DNA of 64,000 nucleotides from Oscillatoriales cyanobacterium (GTDB lineage Bacteria; Cyanobacteriota; Cyanobacteriia; CACIAM-69d), in NCBI GenBank assembly GCA_004292515.1, contig RDXB01000057.1, forward strand, positions 1 through 64,000, given 5' to 3'. The stretch's first letter is position 1. Each line of letters opens with the position of its first letter. The position numbers and the translations under genes were made by a program. Positions 26,087 through 35,400 of the stretch are shown in pieces. The notes beneath the pieces were generated by a model that did no database searches, was not told the origin of the DNA, and saw only the letters and a program-made list of their open reading frames with translations.

Positions 26087-26440
26087 GGCTACCCGTAAAT
26101 TGATCTGTAAATCAGTCCGCAACATTTAAACCGCGAATTTAAACGCTTAAAAAAAGCAAACAGAAACCGCCAACATAGCCAGAGCCGCTTGCAGAGCCTA
26201 TCCTATCGCGAAGCGCGGAACCCCTCACGCCCGAATTCGTGCGATCGCGCCATCCCCGATCGCACCACCGAGGCCTCGATCCGCCCAGGAGGCAACACCC
26301 GTGGCACTCATACCGGTGGACGCGAGTATCATGGGGCAAGCAATGGGTGCGATTTCGTGCTTAGTCCCCGCCCCGCTTGCCACACTCGCCACACTCCCCA
26401 ACGCCCATCCCTTATTGAGCTAGCAGCTCTAGCTTTAGCT
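26087..26440. other. Divergent spacer upstream of the PlmA-like gene
   Basis: About 350 bp between two divergent starts. The long plus-strand frame beginning at 26189 continues into the regulator, but its first 84 residues are rich in R, P and T and do not look like protein, so I treat this part as leader. I see no clear promoter boxes or repeats. Confidence 0.5.
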
Positions 26441-27424
26441 ATGGTTCGGTTCCGCATTCAAGCTGACAGTGATATTCCGGCATCCACCCAGTTATTCAAC
26501 CAAATTCGCTTTGCAATCGCCTCACGGCAATTTCCGCCGGGACACCGTTTGCCCAGCACCCGGCAACTGGCAATGGAAACCGGCCTGCACCGCAACACGA
26601 TCAGCAAAGTCTATCGTCAGCTTGAAGATAACGGACTGGTCGAAGCCCAACCCGGTTCGGGCATTTACGTCCGCGCCCTGGGCCACGAAGGCGGAGCCCA
26701 ACTGCGATCGCCCGTCTTTGACAAAAATCCCGAAGCCTACCAACTGGTTAAACAAAGCCTCGATCGCCTGATCGATGCCGGATGCAGCCTCAGCACTGCG
26801 CGCGAGTTATTTCTCGGGGAAGTGGACTGGCGGTTGCGCTGCAGTGCCCGTGTGATTGTCACCGCGCCGCAGCAGGACTTGGGCGTGGGTGAAATCATGG
26901 CCGGCGAAATTGAGCAATCGTTGCAAATTCCTGTGCAACTGGTAGCGATGGAAGACCTGACCGCTGCCCTAGAGCGCACGGCTTCGGCCACGATCGTCAC
27001 CAGTCGCTACTTCATTGGCGATGCGGAAAAAATTGCTGCCCCCAAGGCCGCGCGGGTGATTCCGGTCGATATCTATGACTACGCTGAAGAGATCGAATTT
27101 GTGAAAAACCTGCCGGCCGGGACGCGGATTGGCCTGGTCAGCATCAGCCCCGGTTGGCTACGCGCTTCGGAGGTGATTGTCCACAGTTTCCGGGGTGAGG
27201 AAATTTTGGTGATGACCACCCTGCCGAGCGACACCTACAAGCTGGGAGCTTTGGTTAAGACTGTGCGCTACATCGGTTGCGATCGCGACAGTTTCCCCAA
27301 GGTCAAAGCGGCCGTCTCAGCCCACCGCGAAGACATCATCCGCCCGCCCCAGGTCATTTGCTGCGAAAACTACATCGGTAGCCAATCGATGAACCACCTG
27401 CAACGGGAATTGGGTTTGGCCTAG
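26441..27424 (+). CDS. plmA: GntR-family regulator, PlmA-like
   Basis: A 327-residue protein from the ATG at 26441 (MVRFRIQADSDIPAS). The N-terminal winged helix is typical GntR: QLFNQIRFAIASRQFPPGHRLPSTRQLAMETGLHRNTISKVYRQLEDNGLVEAQPGSGIYV. The ~240-residue C-terminal domain is the cyanobacteria-specific effector region (LDRLIDAGCSLSTARELFLGEVDWRLRCSARVIVTAPQQDLG...) of the PlmA family, which is reported to work with PipX and PII in nitrogen signalling. The length matches that family. A bidirectional hairpin follows at 27577-27606, shared with the convergent ftsH gene. The PlmA call rests on overall resemblance. Confidence 0.82.
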   Translation: MVRFRIQADSDIPASTQLFNQIRFAIASRQFPPGHRLPSTRQLAMETGLHRNTISKVYRQLEDNGLVEAQPGSGIYVRALGHEGGAQLRSPVFDKNPEAYQLVKQSLDRLIDAGCSLSTARELFLGEVDWRLRCSARVIVTAPQQDLGVGEIMAGEIEQSLQIPVQLVAMEDLTAALERTASATIVTSRYFIGDAEKIAAPKAARVIPVDIYDYAEEIEFVKNLPAGTRIGLVSISPGWLRASEVIVHSFRGEEILVMTTLPSDTYKLGALVKTVRYIGCDRDSFPKVKAAVSAHREDIIRPPQVICCENYIGSQSMNHLQRELGLA

Positions 27425-27452
27425 AAATATCGGGTCGATCGAAACCTAGCTG

Positions 27453-27535
27453 GTAGGTTGGGTAGAGCTTGCGAAACCCAACACGATCCATGCAAACTTT
27501 GCTGGTGTTGGGTTTCGTCCCTCAACCCAACCTAC
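27453..27535. repeat. Inverted-ended element (GTAGGTTGGGT...ACCCAACCTAC)
   Basis: 83 bp bounded by perfect 11-bp inverted ends. Inside, CGAAACCCAACAC and GTGTTGGGTTTCG form a second nested inverted repeat. A degenerate relative is visible near 36450-36525 (GGAACCCAACGCAG...ATTGGGTTTTGT...CAACCCAAG). Confidence 0.75.
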
Positions 27536-27576
27536 TAGCGCTAAACCAGCACCAAAACAAACCCCATCAGAACAAA

Positions 27577-27606
27577 AGCGGACATTGTTGAAGAGCAATG
27601 TCCGCT
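27577..27606. terminator. Bidirectional terminator between plmA and ftsH
   Basis: A perfect 11-bp stem AGCGGACATTG/CAATGTCCGCT with an 8-base loop, A-rich on the left (AACAAA) and TCTGATTT on the right. It lies in the convergent gap. Confidence 0.8.
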
Positions 27607-27719
27607 TCTGATTTAGCGCGATTATGAGGTTGTCTCGCTCAGATTGATCGCCTTGGGGATAGTCGCCTTAGCGATCGACTCTCAGTGATCCATCCAAACG
27701 GGTGAAACCGTGCAAATGG

Positions 27720-29612
27720 TTACAGGGCAAACTGCGGCGAGAACTGGTCTTTCTCAGGAATCGCGGTGTATTCAGCCAAGATTTGGCGGAATTCTTCACC
27801 ATCGATCGTTTCCTTTTCCACCAGCAGATCCACAAGGCGGTCGATCGCCGTGCGGTTTTCGCGCACAATCCGCTTGGCTTCGATGTAGCAGTGATCCACA
27901 ATCGATCGCACTTGGGCATCAACCCGGGACGCAATCTCCTCGGAATAGTCCGATCGAGTCAGCCAGTCGCGACCCAAGAACACTTCAGAAGATTGGGTTT
28001 CCAGGGAAATCGGGCCAATGTCCGACATCCCAAAGCGCGTCACCATTTGGCGAGCCATGTTGGCCACCTGTTGCAGGTCGCCACCCGCACCCGTGGTCAC
28101 TTCCGCATCACCGAAGATCACATCTTCAGCAGCTCGACCACCCAAAGCGCCGGAGATCCGAGCCATGATTTGCGATCGCGAAATCAGCATTTGATCTTCG
28201 CTGGGGGTAAACCAGGTCAAACCGCGCGCTTGCCCACGGGGGATCAGCGTCACCTTTTGCACCGGGTCATGGTTCTTGAGCAGGGTACCGACGATCGCGT
28301 GGCCAATTTCGTGGTAGGCGATCAGGCGCTTGCTCTTGCTATCGACCAAGGGCGTGCCTTCCATCCCGGCAATCACCCGATCGACCGCATCATCGATTTC
28401 CTGCATCGTGATCGCTTCCTTGCGGCGGCGAGCCGTCAAGATTGCCGCTTCATTCAACAAGTTCGACAGGTCAGCCCCCGTAAAGCCGGGAGTCCGACGG
28501 GCGATCGCATCCAGAGAAATCTCGTCCGCCAGCTTTTTGTTGCGGGCATGGACGTTCAAGATTTCCACGCGGCCTTTCACGTCCGGCGCATCCACCGTCA
28601 CTTGGCGGTCAAAACGACCCGGTCGCAGCAGGGCCGAATCCAACACATCCGGGCGGTTGGTGGCCGCAATCACGATGATTCCCGTGTTGCCCTCAAAGCC
28701 GTCCATTTCGGTCAGCATTTGGTTCAGGGTTTGTTCACGCTCATCGTTGCCGCCGCCGATGCCCGCGCCGCGCTGGCGACCCACCGCATCAATTTCATCA
28801 ATGAAGATGATGCAAGGGGCGTTTTCTTTGGCCTTCTTGAACAGGTCGCGCACGCGGGAAGCGCCCACGCCCACGAACATTTCCACAAATTCCGAGCCAG
28901 AGATGCTGAAGAACGGCACACCCGCTTCACCAGCGATCGCCTTAGCCAGCAGGGTTTTACCGGTTCCGGGAGGGCCAACCAACAGCACACCCTTCGGAAT
29001 CCGTGCGCCCACCGCCGTAAAGCGTTCCGGCTTCTTCAGGAAGGTCACAACTTCTTGCAGTTCTTCCTTGGCCTCGTCCACACCGGCCACATCGTCAAAC
29101 ATCACGCCGGTTTTGGCTTCCATTTGGAACCGGGCGCGCGATTTGCCAAACTGCATGGCTTGACCAGGGCCACCGGGCACATTGTTTGATCGCCGGAACA
29201 AGAAGAACAAGCCTGACAGCAACAAAATTGGGAACACTAGGTTACCCAACAGACCCCACAGGGCCCCATCGTTGCGAGTCGGGTGCGAATCCAGGTTGAC
29301 CCCGGTTGCACGCAACTTAGCAATCAGGTCGGGTGCTGCAACGGGCAAATCAACCCGTAGCCGCTGCAAGCGACCATCTAGCTCAGGATCAATCGCTTCC
29401 ACAATTGCTGTGCGGCCACCTTCGTAAAGGTCAACCTCGACGATCCGACCGGCATCCAAATATTCTAAAAAGCGGCCGTAGGTCATTCGGGTGTTCGCCG
29501 CGTTCTTGCCCATGTCTGCTGTGGGGCCCGAAAACGCGCCCTGCCATAGGAAGAATCCTACGATCAGGACGGGCAACGTCCACAGCAGCGCGACTCTCCA
29601 AGAGAATTTCAT
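27720..29612 (-). CDS. ftsH: ATP-dependent zinc metalloprotease FtsH (thylakoid FtsH2-like)
   Basis: A 630-residue membrane AAA protease. An N-terminal helix is followed by a short lumenal/periplasmic domain ([33 protein letters not shown]) and a second helix ([14 protein letters not shown]). The AAA module has [16 protein letters not shown], the pore motif [13 protein letters not shown] and the SRH ([21 protein letters not shown]). The protease domain has the zinc motif HEIGH and the third ligand in the [13 protein letters not shown] segment (here VTTGAGGDL). The N-terminus [14 protein letters not shown] and the linker [13 protein letters not shown] resemble the Synechocystis slr0228 (FtsH2) type used in D1 turnover in thylakoids. 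AAGGGG precedes the ATG. The class is sure, the FtsH2 orthology likely. Confidence 0.96.
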   Translation of the reverse strand: MKFSWRVALLWTLPVLIVGFFLWQGAFSGPTADMGKNAANTRMTYGRFLEYLDAGRIVEVDLYEGGRTAIVEAIDPELDGRLQRLRVDLPVAAPDLIAKLRATGVNLDSHPTRNDGALWGLLGNLVFPILLLSGLFFLFRRSNNVPGGPGQAMQFGKSRARFQMEAKTGVMFDDVAGVDEAKEELQEVVTFLKKPERFTAVGARIPKGVLLVGPPGTGKTLLAKAIAGEAGVPFFSISGSEFVEMFVGVGASRVRDLFKKAKENAPCIIFIDEIDAVGRQRGAGIGGGNDEREQTLNQMLTEMDGFEGNTGIIVIAATNRPDVLDSALLRPGRFDRQVTVDAPDVKGRVEILNVHARNKKLADEISLDAIARRTPGFTGADLSNLLNEAAILTARRRKEAITMQEIDDAVDRVIAGMEGTPLVDSKSKRLIAYHEIGHAIVGTLLKNHDPVQKVTLIPRGQARGLTWFTPSEDQMLISRSQIMARISGALGGRAAEDVIFGDAEVTTGAGGDLQQVANMARQMVTRFGMSDIGPISLETQSSEVFLGRDWLTRSDYSEEIASRVDAQVRSIVDHCYIEAKRIVRENRTAIDRLVDLLVEKETIDGEEFRQILAEYTAIPEKDQFSPQFAL

Positions 29613-30310
29613 CTGATGAGTTGCCCCTTAATCAACGCCTGTTATGGGTCTCGAATGCCGCTCGGACAATTCCGAGCCTTAGCCATCCGAGTCTTAATCA
29701 AATGTAACTTACTGTTAAGCTACCAGCAACCGAACTTGGGTTGGTTCGGTTGCCGCGATCCATGGAATCCCAAGGGCGACTTGCCGTGCTGCATTGGTTG
29801 CTTGCGCTGGCTCTGCGATCGCTGCGAGACCCCTCTGAGCCGGAAATTTCTTGAGTGCGATCCGCCTACTCGTATCATGGGCGAGGAATTACTCGTTCAT
29901 AATTCGCCCAGGGATCACTCAGAGGTCAGCCCAATGGGTTGCTCCCTGAGGTCGTTAGCCGACTGTCAGCAAATTTACGGAGAAGCCGATCTGAGGGGCG
30001 GAGTCATCACCTCGCAGTCCGTGGGATTCTGAATGAATCTATGCGAACCATTAATGGGGGTGGCGATTTCACAGCAGCCATCAGAAAATCATTGGATAGA
30101 CTCTCTAGGGAATGGTTAGCGGCTTCATCCCCCTAGGCCGCCTTCCTAATGATTCCCTCACCCTCAGGGTGGGTAAGAGTCGCCAGACCCAACTGGTGAA
30201 TTAGTCTGGACTGAGTTGCCTACTGGAGTCATAGCTCGGTGATTTAGAGCTGCTCCCTGCGCGCTGATCTTGCCCCAATCGCCCTCGAATCCTGGTATTA
30301 CAGCAGAGTT
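29613..30310. other. Long leader between ftsH and comFB with structured segment
   Basis: About 700 bp between divergent genes. Around 30108-30157 there is a long imperfect hairpin: GGGAAT pairs with ATTCCC at the base and AGCGGC with GCCGCC higher up. It is followed by CCCTCACCCTCAGGGTGGG, itself a small stem. This could be part of the comFB leader RNA or a small RNA. A 138-residue plus-strand frame (29616-30032) reads as Cys-rich nonsense, and I do not accept it as a gene. Confidence 0.4.
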
Positions 30311-30862
30311 ATGAGCATCGAAAAAATTGTTGAACAAGCGTTACGCGATGGCTATTTGACTCCGGCGATGGAAGCGGAAGTGGGGCGCATCTGCGACACG
30401 GCTTCGGAGTTGTCGATCGAGGAATACATGGCGCTCGATCGCCTCATGGGTGCGTTGCTCACAGGCGAGGTGGTGGTGTTGCCACGCAAGCAGTTCATCA
30501 ACGTGATGGAAGAGCTGGTGCTGACGGAAGCGATTACCCGGGTGGCTGAAATCGAAACCACGAGCGATCGCGCCCTCGATGTGGGAGATATAGCGGCCTA
30601 TGCCTTGAATCGCTTGCCTCCGCTCTATGCCACCACTGAAGAAGGTGCAGCCTTTCAGCGGCAAAGTGCCAAGGAAAAGTTGCAAGACCTGATCTCCAGT
30701 CAAGTCAACGAAGCCATTAACAATAGCCAATCGAAGCCGGAGTTTTTCCCCGAACGCCAGCCGATCGGCAAAGCAAGCGGTGATGTGTTGTCTCAAGTCA
30801 GTGCTTTACTCCAGTCTTCGGCTCCAGCCTTTGAGGCGGACGTGCCCAGCTCGGCGCACTAG
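30311..30862 (+). CDS. ComFB-family protein (cyclic-dinucleotide receptor-like)
   Basis: A 183-residue soluble protein. The core (QFINVMEELVLTEAITRVAEI ... DVGDIAAYALNRLPPLYATTEEGA) matches the late-competence ComFB domain, whose hallmark is a 'NVMEELV' start and an 'ALNxLPPxY' end. The four-cysteine cluster of Bacillus ComFB is missing, as in cyanobacterial members. A cyanobacterial ComFB protein (CdgR in Synechocystis) is reported to bind c-di-GMP and affect cell size. Whether this copy does so is inference. The N-terminal 60 residues form a helical extension (MSIEKIVEQALRDGYLTPAM...), and the C-terminus is disordered. It is a single gene, with a 14-bp tandem repeat just after the stop. Confidence 0.85.
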   Translation: MSIEKIVEQALRDGYLTPAMEAEVGRICDTASELSIEEYMALDRLMGALLTGEVVVLPRKQFINVMEELVLTEAITRVAEIETTSDRALDVGDIAAYALNRLPPLYATTEEGAAFQRQSAKEKLQDLISSQVNEAINNSQSKPEFFPERQPIGKASGDVLSQVSALLQSSAPAFEADVPSSAH

Positions 30863-30869
30863 GTTTGCT

Positions 30870-30925
30870 GCTTGAGGTCTGTACCTTGAGGTCTGTACCT
30901 TGAGGTCTGTACCTTGAGGTCTGCA
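30870..30925. repeat. 14-bp tandem repeat array
   Basis: Three exact copies and one partial copy of TTGAGGTCTGTACC directly after the comFB stop codon. Confidence 0.9.
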
Positions 30926-31074
30926 TCCTAGATCTGACCTGAGTGAATGAGGATGCCTGAATATCCAGATATCAGGATTTTGTTGATTCCAGCGATCGAT
31001 CAAGATCAGGGGTCTGGGGCTAGTGAGCGAGTTTGCCCAACCCCCTGATTTCTCTGTAATTAAGGATCGTTGGG

Positions 31075-31175
31075 TAACAACCATTGGGTAACAAGGGGCT
31101 AAAGCCCCCTGCTGGTCAAGCTTTCGTCGCGGTGGGATCAGGGTTCTAGGCAGTTTGACCATAACCCCTCAGCCC
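31075..31175. repeat. Dispersed repeat family A (inverted, diverged core)
   Basis: ACAAGGGGCTAAAGCCCCCT carries two substitutions in the palindrome. It is followed by TCGTCGCGGTGGGATCAGGG and GGCAGTTTGACC, corresponding to the flank of other inverted copies. Confidence 0.65.
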
Positions 31176-31210
31176 TTTGCAGCCCCCCGATCACGTCACG
31201 GTGCAATCTG

Positions 31211-31301
31211 ATCCCAATTTCGCCTACCGATGCTACAAGTCCTGCGCTGAAACCCTTGTCAGGCAAGAATCTTGGGTAGTATCAATGCGCGAGATTGGGA
31301 T
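31211..31301. repeat. 91-bp MITE-like element, copy 3
   Basis: The ends are ATCCCAATTTCGC and GCGAGATTGGGAT (12 of 13 paired). The interior, read in reverse, corresponds to the copies at 3396 and 3904 (CAAGAATCTTGGGTAGTATC). The length is again exactly 91 bp. Confidence 0.7.
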
Positions 31302-31346
31302 CAGGACTCCGGTGACTTGATGATAGGCAGCAACTCGCTCAAATGC

Positions 31347-32072
31347 TTAGAAATCGGTGCTGACAAACTTGCCGGCTAGTTCGGTTGGGGTTTTGCCAAG
31401 GACAATCCCGAGGCTTTTGGTGATGCCATCTTCGGCAAAGGTGATCGCTGTGCTGGGGGTTGATCCGCCATTGGAATCGGTGAGCGTGATCGCGACTAGC
31501 TGTAACTGACTTTCTTGGAGACCGCCAGTTAAGCCGATTCGATCGTTCCCGGTTCCAAAGTCCGTGAGGAAATCAGCGGCGATCGCCCCGGTGGCATCAG
31601 CAACAGCGGCGGTGTCGCGGCGCAGCACAATAATGTCGTCGCCCGCACCACCAATCAGCGTGTCTTGGCCCAAGTCGCCGGAAAGGGTGTCATTGCCCTC
31701 TTCCCCGTTGAGCAGGTCACTGTCTTGGCCGCCGCGCAGGATGTCGTTGCCCACCCCTCCCAAAATTAAATCGTTGCCTTTGTTGCCGCTGAGCACGTCA
31801 TTGCCCGAGGAGGAGAGACCATCCCCCACCAGCACGTCATCGCCTTGGCCACCGTAGAAGATGTCATTACCGCCAAAGCCGTAGAGGCTGTCGTTGCCCA
31901 GGTTGCCGTAAACAATGTCAGCGTTGGCATCGCCAATCACTTGGTCATCACCGGCCAAGCCGCGAATGCCAGCCGGCGTGGTCGCGAGCACATCCGCAGA
32001 CACGTTGCGAATAAAAAACGTGTTGTTGGTTTCGTCGAGATCGTAGAAGGGGGGATTGGGACTAATAGGCAT
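31347..32072 (-). CDS. RTX-type calcium-binding protein
   Basis: A 241-residue acidic protein without a signal peptide. Residues ~38-150 are a run of nonapeptide repeats of the GGxGxDxUx kind (GNLGNDSLYGFGGNDIFYGGQGDDVLVG, GNKGNDLILGGVGNDILRGG, GEEGNDTLSGDLGQDTLIGGAGDDIIV), which fold into a calcium-filled beta roll. The C-terminal part (DFGTGNDRIGLTGGL...) resembles the tail used for type I secretion. An enzymatic domain is absent. It is therefore probably an exported surface or extracellular protein. No HlyB/HlyD genes are near. The ATG at 32072 follows TTAGGAG by 10 bases. Confidence 0.9.
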   Translation of the reverse strand: MPISPNPPFYDLDETNNTFFIRNVSADVLATTPAGIRGLAGDDQVIGDANADIVYGNLGNDSLYGFGGNDIFYGGQGDDVLVGDGLSSSGNDVLSGNKGNDLILGGVGNDILRGGQDSDLLNGEEGNDTLSGDLGQDTLIGGAGDDIIVLRRDTAAVADATGAIAADFLTDFGTGNDRIGLTGGLQESQLQLVAITLTDSNGGSTPSTAITFAEDGITKSLGIVLGKTPTELAGKFVSTDF

Positions 32073-32430
32073 AGCGTGCGACTCCTAAAAGTTAAGTACC
32101 AAGTTGAGTACGAAAGGGACAGTCAACGCAAGGGGCATTGAACAGTTATCTGATCGCAGGGGCGCCGGTCGAACCGGATTTTGGCGATCGATTCCGATCG
32201 CTCCTGACGCAGGGACTGCCAGACTCGTTCCAGGCGATCAATTGTCCTAGAGAGTCGGCAGTGCTGTTTTGCCGGGTGCAACTGCGGAGTGGGCGATCGG
32301 CTCGTCCATCCCCGATCGCGGCTTTGCGGTCATGATTGGGTGGGTGAGTTTAGATTGCCTAGAGAGCTTGAATCGCCTAGTTTGGACGGACAAAATTGGT
32401 TAACGGTTCACAGCCCACCAGCTCGATCGC
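32073..32430. other. Spacer upstream of the RTX gene
   Basis: About 360 bp between the RTX gene start and the chelatase gene stop. I see no repeat copy, no terminator with a T run and no supported gene. Confidence 0.4.
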
Positions 32431-35400
32431 CTAGCTGATCCCCTCAAGCGTGGCGTCGGTTTCATCGTAAAGGGATTGCAGTTGGTTGATCGTGTCGGGG
32501 GAGGTTTGCCAAAAGCCGCGACCGTTAGCTTCTAGGAGGCGACCCACGATGTTGCGGAAGGCTTCGGGATTGGCGCGCCGCAGTTGCTCGGCCATGGTGC
32601 GATCGAGGGCGTAGGTTTCGGCGGCCCCGTCGTAGACCCAGCGATCGGTAAAGTCGGTGGTGCCACTCCAGCCCAGCAGCGCCGTCATCCGCTGGGAAAT
32701 TTCAAAGGCTCCGCCCGAGCCTTGATCTGCCATCGCCTTGGCCCATTTGGGGTTGAGCAACTTGGTGCGATATTCCAACCGCAACAGGCTGTTTAGCTCG
32801 CGCGGCTGGGGATTTTTGCCAAAGCTTTCCACAAAGGTGGCAGTGACCGGCCCTGACTGCTGGCGCTCGGCGGCCCGCTTCAAGGCTCCCGTGTTGGCGT
32901 AATACTCCTGAATATCGGTGAGGCCATATTCCACGGAGTCGATTTCTTGGACGATGCGGCCGGTGGTGGCTAGCAGCCGATCGAGCACTTGGGGGCGGGC
33001 TTGGCCGCGATCGCTGCGGCCATAGCTAAAGGCGTTGCGCGATTTCCAGGTGTCGGCTAGCTCGTCGCCCGAGTCCCAGTTGCCGTCGTTGACGCGATCG
33101 TTCACGAGGGAACCAAAGTCGCCCGCTGGATTGGAAAACAGTCGGGCGGTGGGATTTTCGACCCCTTGAGCTTGCAATTCAAGGGTGTGTTTGCGAATGA
33201 AATTTTGCTCGATCGGTTCATCCGCTGTGGCGGCGCGCACGAACAAATCATCCAGTAATTCCAAAATATTGGCGAAGCTATCGCGAAAGATACCCGATAG
33301 ATTAGCTAACACATCGATTCGGGGCCGACCCAACTGCTCCAGGGGAATTAGCTCATAGCGAACGATCCGGCCAGTACCTTCCTTGAGGGGTTCCGCGCCG
33401 ACTAATTCTAAGAGAATCCCCAGAGATTCACCCTTGGTTTTAATCGCATCTAATCCCCACAGCATGACGGCGATCGTTTCGGGATAGGTACCCTGTTCCT
33501 GTTGGTGTTGGGCAATCAATTCACGGGCGATCGCCTTGCCCCGTTCGTAGGCTCCCGGCGAGGGCATTCGATAGGGATCTAGAGCGTGAATATTGCGCCC
33601 CGTGGGCAATGCACCCGGCCCGTCTCGCAGCAAATCACCGCCGGGTGCTGGTGGAATGTATTCACCATTTAGCCCGCGCAATAGGTTCGTAATTTCGTCG
33701 GTGTTTTGGAGCAGTAACTCGCGTAATAAAATGGCTTCTTGAATCGTTTTTGACACCGATTCGGCCAGCTCAAACGATCGACGGGGATATTCTTGCGAAA
33801 ACCAGTAGCGATAGGCATTGATGATCCGTTCTAGATCACCACCTTGGGCGATCGCTTCTAGAACCGCGTAGGGCAATTGCTCCTCAAAATAGGCCGTCAA
33901 GTAGGACAGCAATTGCTCAACATTAGGTGCGGCTCCCAGCACATGTAGGCCCGAGGAAAAAAGACGCTGCTCCAGTTCTTGTAGGTATTGATAGACCTGG
34001 GAAAAATAGCGATCGAGCACATCGGGCCCAAACATACAGAGGGTTTCAACACTCAGTTCAATTCCCAGAGATCGTGCTTCGGTTAGGGGGCAATCGCGAT
34101 CGAGTCCCAGATCAAGGGTGCGTTGGGCGATCGGCTCCCGCAGGGATCGATTGGCTTGGGGATTTTCGCGATATTCTGCGATCAAATCGCGCAAGGAAAC
34201 CAGCTCTTTATAGAGTCCCGCCCGCGCGTAGGGAGGAACATTATGGGAAATTAAAACACCATAGCCGCGCCGCTTGGCCAGAATCGATTCGGATGGATTA
34301 TTTGCCGCATAAATATACAGGTTAGGCAAATTCCCCAACAAGATATCTGACCAAGAATAGCCCGTATTTCCCAAGGGCGATCCCGGTAGCCATTCCACAG
34401 TTCCATGCATACCAAAGTGAATGACGGCATGGGGTTGTAAGTCCCGTTGTAGCCATTGATAAAAAGCTGCGTACTGGGGATGGGGCGTTAAATCGCGCTC
34501 AAACATGAGCCGCATCGGATCACCTTGCAGTCCTAAGGGGGGCTGCACCCCAATCCAGACCTGCCCAAATTGCACGCCACCCACATAGAGCTGATCCCCA
34601 AAGGTTTTGATGCCTGATTGGGTGAGCGATCCCCACTGCTTGGTAATGCGGGAGGTCTGTAAATAGCCTAACCAGCGATCGAGGGTTTGGGCGGAAACCC
34701 AGCCGTCATGGTGGGGTTGGTGGTCGGATTCCGAGCGATGGGGATGCCCCAATTGCCAACGATCATCTGCGGCTTTCACCTGTTGAATGATCACTTCGCC
34801 ATCCTCTGGCAAATCCCCCACGTCATAGCCTTGATCTTGTAAGGATTGCAACAGCTTTAGAAGCGATCGCGGCACATTTAAAAGAGCAGCAGTTCCGGTC
34901 GCCCCATAGCCTGGGGGAAAACCATATAAAATGATAGCTAGCTTGCGATTTTGGGCAGCCGTTTGGCGCAGTTGAATCCAGCCTTTGACCCGACCAATTA
35001 AGCGTTGTACCCGCTCGGGAATTAGGTAGATATCATCCCCCACCAAGCCACCCAAGGGAACCGTATCGATCGCCCCATCCAGTTCTGGCAGGGCGTAAAG
35101 CACCACACTTTGCAAGCCGCCAATGCCCTGGCGCGTCCAGGATTTTAGATCTTGAATCAACAAAGGTGCGGCCACAAGGTAGGGCACATTCTTGGCGGAT
35201 AAAATGCGCTGGGCCACGGCCACTTGGCGACCTGCTTCCATGGAGCCGGCCGGGCCACCCACCAGGGGAAAGCCAATTGTCGAAACGATCGCATCCACCC
35301 GCACTGCTTCTTCACTCAGGGATTTGAGGGCGCGATCGCCTGCCGCTCGACTAGCCTGCTCATCGGTGGTGGTCAGCCAGTCCCGCACAATCACATGGGC

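Noticed and set aside
27702..29189. 495-codon plus-strand frame opposite ftsH
   Set aside because: Complementary shadow of a highly conserved protease gene; His/Arg-rich translation without motifs.
29616..30032. 138-codon frame in the ftsH-comFB spacer
   Set aside because: Cys/Trp-rich, no ribosome site, no recognisable pattern, and it overlaps the likely ftsH promoter.
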